From: an uncultured Collinsella sp.
GTDB lineage: Bacteria; Actinomycetota; Coriobacteriia; Coriobacteriales; Coriobacteriaceae
NCBI GenBank assembly: GCA_937995345.1
Contig: CALKKS010000006.1
Coordinates: forward strand, 27,490 to 91,489
Reading direction: 5' to 3'
Length of the DNA: 64,000 nt
Part shown: positions 61,681 through 64,000 of the stretch, piece by piece
Position numbering within the stretch: the first letter of the stretch is position 1
How the letters are laid out: each line of letters opens with the position of its first letter
Notes under the pieces: generated by a model
Seen by the model: the letters and a program-made list of their open reading frames with translations, nothing else
Database searches by the model: none
Told to the model about the DNA's origin: nothing
Position numbers and translations under genes: made by a program

Positions 61681-63297
61681 TTAGTCATCCGACCCTTCGT
61701 CCATGATTCCCAGATCATCGAGTGCGTCCTTTGCCGCCAATTCCATGGCAGGACCGATCAAGTCAATCAGATCGGTCGCAATAACACTCTTCTCACCGTA
61801 CTCCGTCGCCGCGGCAAAACCCGCATAGCTGTGAAGCGCAACGGCATACGAATACAGCAGCTCCCAGCGATCCATCTCATCACGCATGGTAGCCAGTGTG
61901 CCAGCCAAAATGCCCGCAAGAACATCGCCCGAACCGGCAGTCGCCAACGACGCCGGACCCGAGAGCGGCAAAAGCACGCGCTCAACGCCACAGATAGCCG
62001 TCGTCGGCCCCTTGGCAATAACCACGAGATTGTCGGAGCCAGCAGCCCAGACAACCTTCTGCGCGGCCGCGATTGCAGTCCCCAGATCGTTAACCTCGTC
62101 ACCGGCAACCAAACGCGAAAGCTCGCGATAGTGCGGCGTCATGACGAGCGGTTGCTCACGGCGGTACATCTCAGGGTTGCTATCGATACCGTCGATAGCA
62201 ATCTTAGCAAGGCAGTTGAGCGCATCGGCATCAAGGATCAGCGGCACATCAAGCTCCAACAAGCCCGAAACCACCTGCATGGCACCGGCAGACGTCGTCA
62301 TGCCGGGACCGCACAGTACGCAGCTGTACTTCTTTGCAATCTCGCACACGGTCATACGCGCAGCGGCACCAAAAGAGCCGCGGGAATCGGACGGAATAGC
62401 AAAAACCGGAATCGAGGGAAGCGCCATACGAATAAGATTGGCACACGCATCGGGCGTCGCGACAGCCACATAGCCGGCACCCGAGCGGGCAGCAGACTTG
62501 GCGGCCATAATGGCAGCGCCAGGATACTGCGCCGAACCGGCAACAATAAGGACGGAACCGCGAGAATATTTATCGATATTCGTGGGCAGCGGAGCAAAGA
62601 AATCCACCAGGTCACCGGGCTCGACTATCTCGGCAGCATGGTCGACATCATCGATGACCTCATCAAGCCGATCATAGAGGCTACCGCACACCAGATCACC
62701 GGCGTACTCTGGGCCATCAGCGCTGTAGAGGCCAATCTTGGGCGTGATCATCGTGACCGTGCGCTCGGCACGGATGCAGTCGTCGTCGACAACACCGGTC
62801 TCGGCATTCAGACCCGAAGGGACATCGATGGACACCACATGGTCGGCGCAGTCGTTAACCGTCGGAATCCAGATGGAGAACGGCGCACGCAGGTCACCGT
62901 GGAAACCGGTACCAAAAATAGCGTCAACAACAACGTCGGCCTTATCGATCAAAACCTCAAGCTCATCTCGTGAGGGACCGACGCACACGTGTACGTCACG
63001 ACCAGCGGTACGGCGGGCAACATGGCGAGCCAGAGCGGCAGGAATCTCATCCGGCTCAACCGGAGACACGATGTCCACGTCGACGCCCTTGTGACTCAAG
63101 ATATCAGCCACGACCCAGCCATCGCCACCGTTGTTGCCAAAGCCGACTAGAACAAGGACGCGATCGGGATTGAGTTTTAGAATTTCACTAGCAGCAAACT
63201 CACCCGCCAGTTCCATAAGCTCGGCCTTCGAAGTTCCTTCGCGTTCGATAATATCCTCGAGGCGAACGACTTCCTCGGTACTCAAAACCGGTTTCAT
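61681..63297 (-). CDS. nnr: Bifunctional NAD(P)H-hydrate epimerase/dehydratase
   Basis: 538 residues. N-terminal YjeF-type epimerase (about 1-220; VGFGNNGGDGWVVA, FGTGFHGDLR) and C-terminal ADP/ATP-dependent dehydratase (about 235-520; YPGAAIMAAKSAARSGAGYV, GPGMTTS, TAGSGDVLAGI). Repairs hydrated NAD(P)H. Starts 0 bp after the acpS stop (TAGATG). Confidence 0.95.
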   Translation of the reverse strand: MKPVLSTEEVVRLEDIIEREGTSKAELMELAGEFAASEILKLNPDRVLVLVGFGNNGGDGWVVADILSHKGVDVDIVSPVEPDEIPAALARHVARRTAGRDVHVCVGPSRDELEVLIDKADVVVDAIFGTGFHGDLRAPFSIWIPTVNDCADHVVSIDVPSGLNAETGVVDDDCIRAERTVTMITPKIGLYSADGPEYAGDLVCGSLYDRLDEVIDDVDHAAEIVEPGDLVDFFAPLPTNIDKYSRGSVLIVAGSAQYPGAAIMAAKSAARSGAGYVAVATPDACANLIRMALPSIPVFAIPSDSRGSFGAAARMTVCEIAKKYSCVLCGPGMTTSAGAMQVVSGLLELDVPLILDADALNCLAKIAIDGIDSNPEMYRREQPLVMTPHYRELSRLVAGDEVNDLGTAIAAAQKVVWAAGSDNLVVIAKGPTTAICGVERVLLPLSGPASLATAGSGDVLAGILAGTLATMRDEMDRWELLYSYAVALHSYAGFAAATEYGEKSVIATDLIDLIGPAMELAAKDALDDLGIMDEGSDD

Positions 63298-63837
63298 CTA
63301 TGCTCCTAGCGTATCTTGCGAAGCATCGCCCTGGTGCTCCGTCAAAGCTGAATTTTGCAGTTGCTCAAGCTCATCTAAAACCGAGCGAGCCTCTTTAAAT
63401 GTTTGTGCAACGCGTTCCTTGGTGCTCACCTTTTCTTCCTTAGGCTTTGGTCGAGCATCCTCGGTGATCGCAATGGCATTGGCTACGGCCAAATCACCCG
63501 TCAAGGTAATGGAAAGCGCAACTTCAACGACACCCAACTCTTGAGCAATCTCGAGCGCTCGACCCGAAAGCACCGCTTTAGGCTTTCCGAGCTTATCACG
63601 CGTTACCGAGACGTCTTTGCGCCCGACGCCCTGACTAAAACCCGTACCAAGAGCCTTGAGAACCGCTTCACGAGAAGCAAAACGGCTCGCATAGTGCGCC
63701 GCAGGACGCGATGAAGCGTCGCAATATGCGCGCTCTTCTTCGGTAAACACACGCCGAGCAAACGACGGCGTCTTTTCAAGGATTGATTTCATGCGGGAAA
63801 TCTCGACGATATCAACGCCGATACCAGCTTCAGCCAT
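63298..63837 (-). CDS. acpS: Holo-ACP synthase with C-terminal extension
   Basis: 179 residues from ATG 63837 (GGAGGTG upstream). GIGVDIVEISRM, FTEEERAYC and RFASREAVLKALGTG are the AcpS active site and CoA-binding motifs. The usual protein is about 120-125 residues; here a charged helical tail of about 50 (KEEKVSTKERVAQTFKEA...) follows. Confidence 0.93.
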   Translation of the reverse strand: MAEAGIGVDIVEISRMKSILEKTPSFARRVFTEEERAYCDASSRPAAHYASRFASREAVLKALGTGFSQGVGRKDVSVTRDKLGKPKAVLSGRALEIAQELGVVEVALSITLTGDLAVANAIAITEDARPKPKEEKVSTKERVAQTFKEARSVLDELEQLQNSALTEHQGDASQDTLGA

Positions 63838-63866
63838 GTTCACCTCCATATTGCACAGACTAAGTT

Positions 63867-63896
63867 ATTGTAGCCCGTTAACGGAAGATGCGACAA
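63867..63896 (-). promoter_or_regulatory. Promoter of the acpS-nnr-alr operon
   Basis: Minus strand TTGTCG, 18 bp, TACAAT, 30 nt before the acpS start; a good housekeeping-type promoter. Confidence 0.65.
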
Positions 63897-63944
63897 ACGA
63901 GGGTTATAAAACACAGCGAGTTTGTTAGATCAGGCTTTTAATGC

Positions 63945-63976
63945 AAAAAAGGGGGAGGCCGCGAGGCCTCCCCCTT
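63945..63976 (-). terminator. Terminator of an upstream minus-strand gene
   Basis: AGGGGGAGGCC / GGCCTCCCCCT stem (63951-63961, 63966-63976) then UUUUUUG in minus-strand RNA; ends a gene lying beyond the window. Confidence 0.9.
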
Positions 63977-64000
63977 CTAAGTTCGATGACGGCTCGGTGC

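Overview
The window looks like chromosomal DNA of a gut Coriobacteriia species, most probably Collinsella. It is GC-rich (by eye roughly 60%). It carries several mannose-family PTS clusters, phosphoketolase instead of obvious oxidative sugar genes, and fused housekeeping genes (hisZ-hisG, tsaB-rimI-tsaD). The genus is an inference from gene content; no marker such as 16S rRNA lies in the window.

Layout: 1-2462 (+) holds the end of an ABC exporter, a YgbA-type small protein and a PHP-family phosphatase. 2610-10985 (-) is a complete histidine operon in the order hisZG, hisD, hisC, hisB, hisH, hisA, hisF, hisI, a small ORF, hisE; the only histidinol-phosphatase candidate is the PHP protein next to it. 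11155-26559 (-) is a 15-kb accessory region for sugar-amine uptake. It has two parallel mannose-type PTS operons, each with IIA, IIB, IIC, IID and an FrlB-like SIS deglycase. One adds a FrlC-like epimerase and the other a second SIS deglycase. An orphan IIC-IID pair, an MFS and an EamA transporter, and two GntR/HutC regulators complete it. This best fits use of Amadori compounds (fructoselysine or glucoselysine type). Long identical tracts show recent gene conversion between paralogues.

27497-31257 (-) is phosphoketolase with a LacI regulator and twin LacI-type operators. 31498-39338 has murB, a secreted coiled-coil peptidase, galE, malQ and glycogen/maltodextrin phosphorylase. 39874-44239 (-) is a sugar ABC importer (ATPase, two permeases, lipoprotein). 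44546-47943 has a TreR-like GntR regulator divergent from an 817-residue PTS IIC-IIB-HAD phosphatase fusion. The importer, this fusion and malQ share candidate operators. 48062-50243 has a polyprenyl synthase, a peptidoglycan-binding-domain protein and tRNA-Gln. 50244-51344 is a gene-free, repeat-rich stretch. 51345-55582 (-) holds an orphan JetD-like/Toprim protein and cstA behind a leader with a possible attenuator. 56169-56742 is a toxin-antitoxin pair bracketed by two copies of a long hairpin element. 57014-63837 (-) is a compact operon acpS, nnr, alr, udg, tsaE, tsaB-rimI-tsaD.

The most unusual non-coding content is a set of long hairpins in which a conserved loop or core sits between long arms that differ from copy to copy yet remain complementary to each other, and a four-unit tandem array of 81-bp hairpins (39436-39734). 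The main undescribed-system candidates are these hairpin families and the twin Amadori PTS locus with its shared operators.
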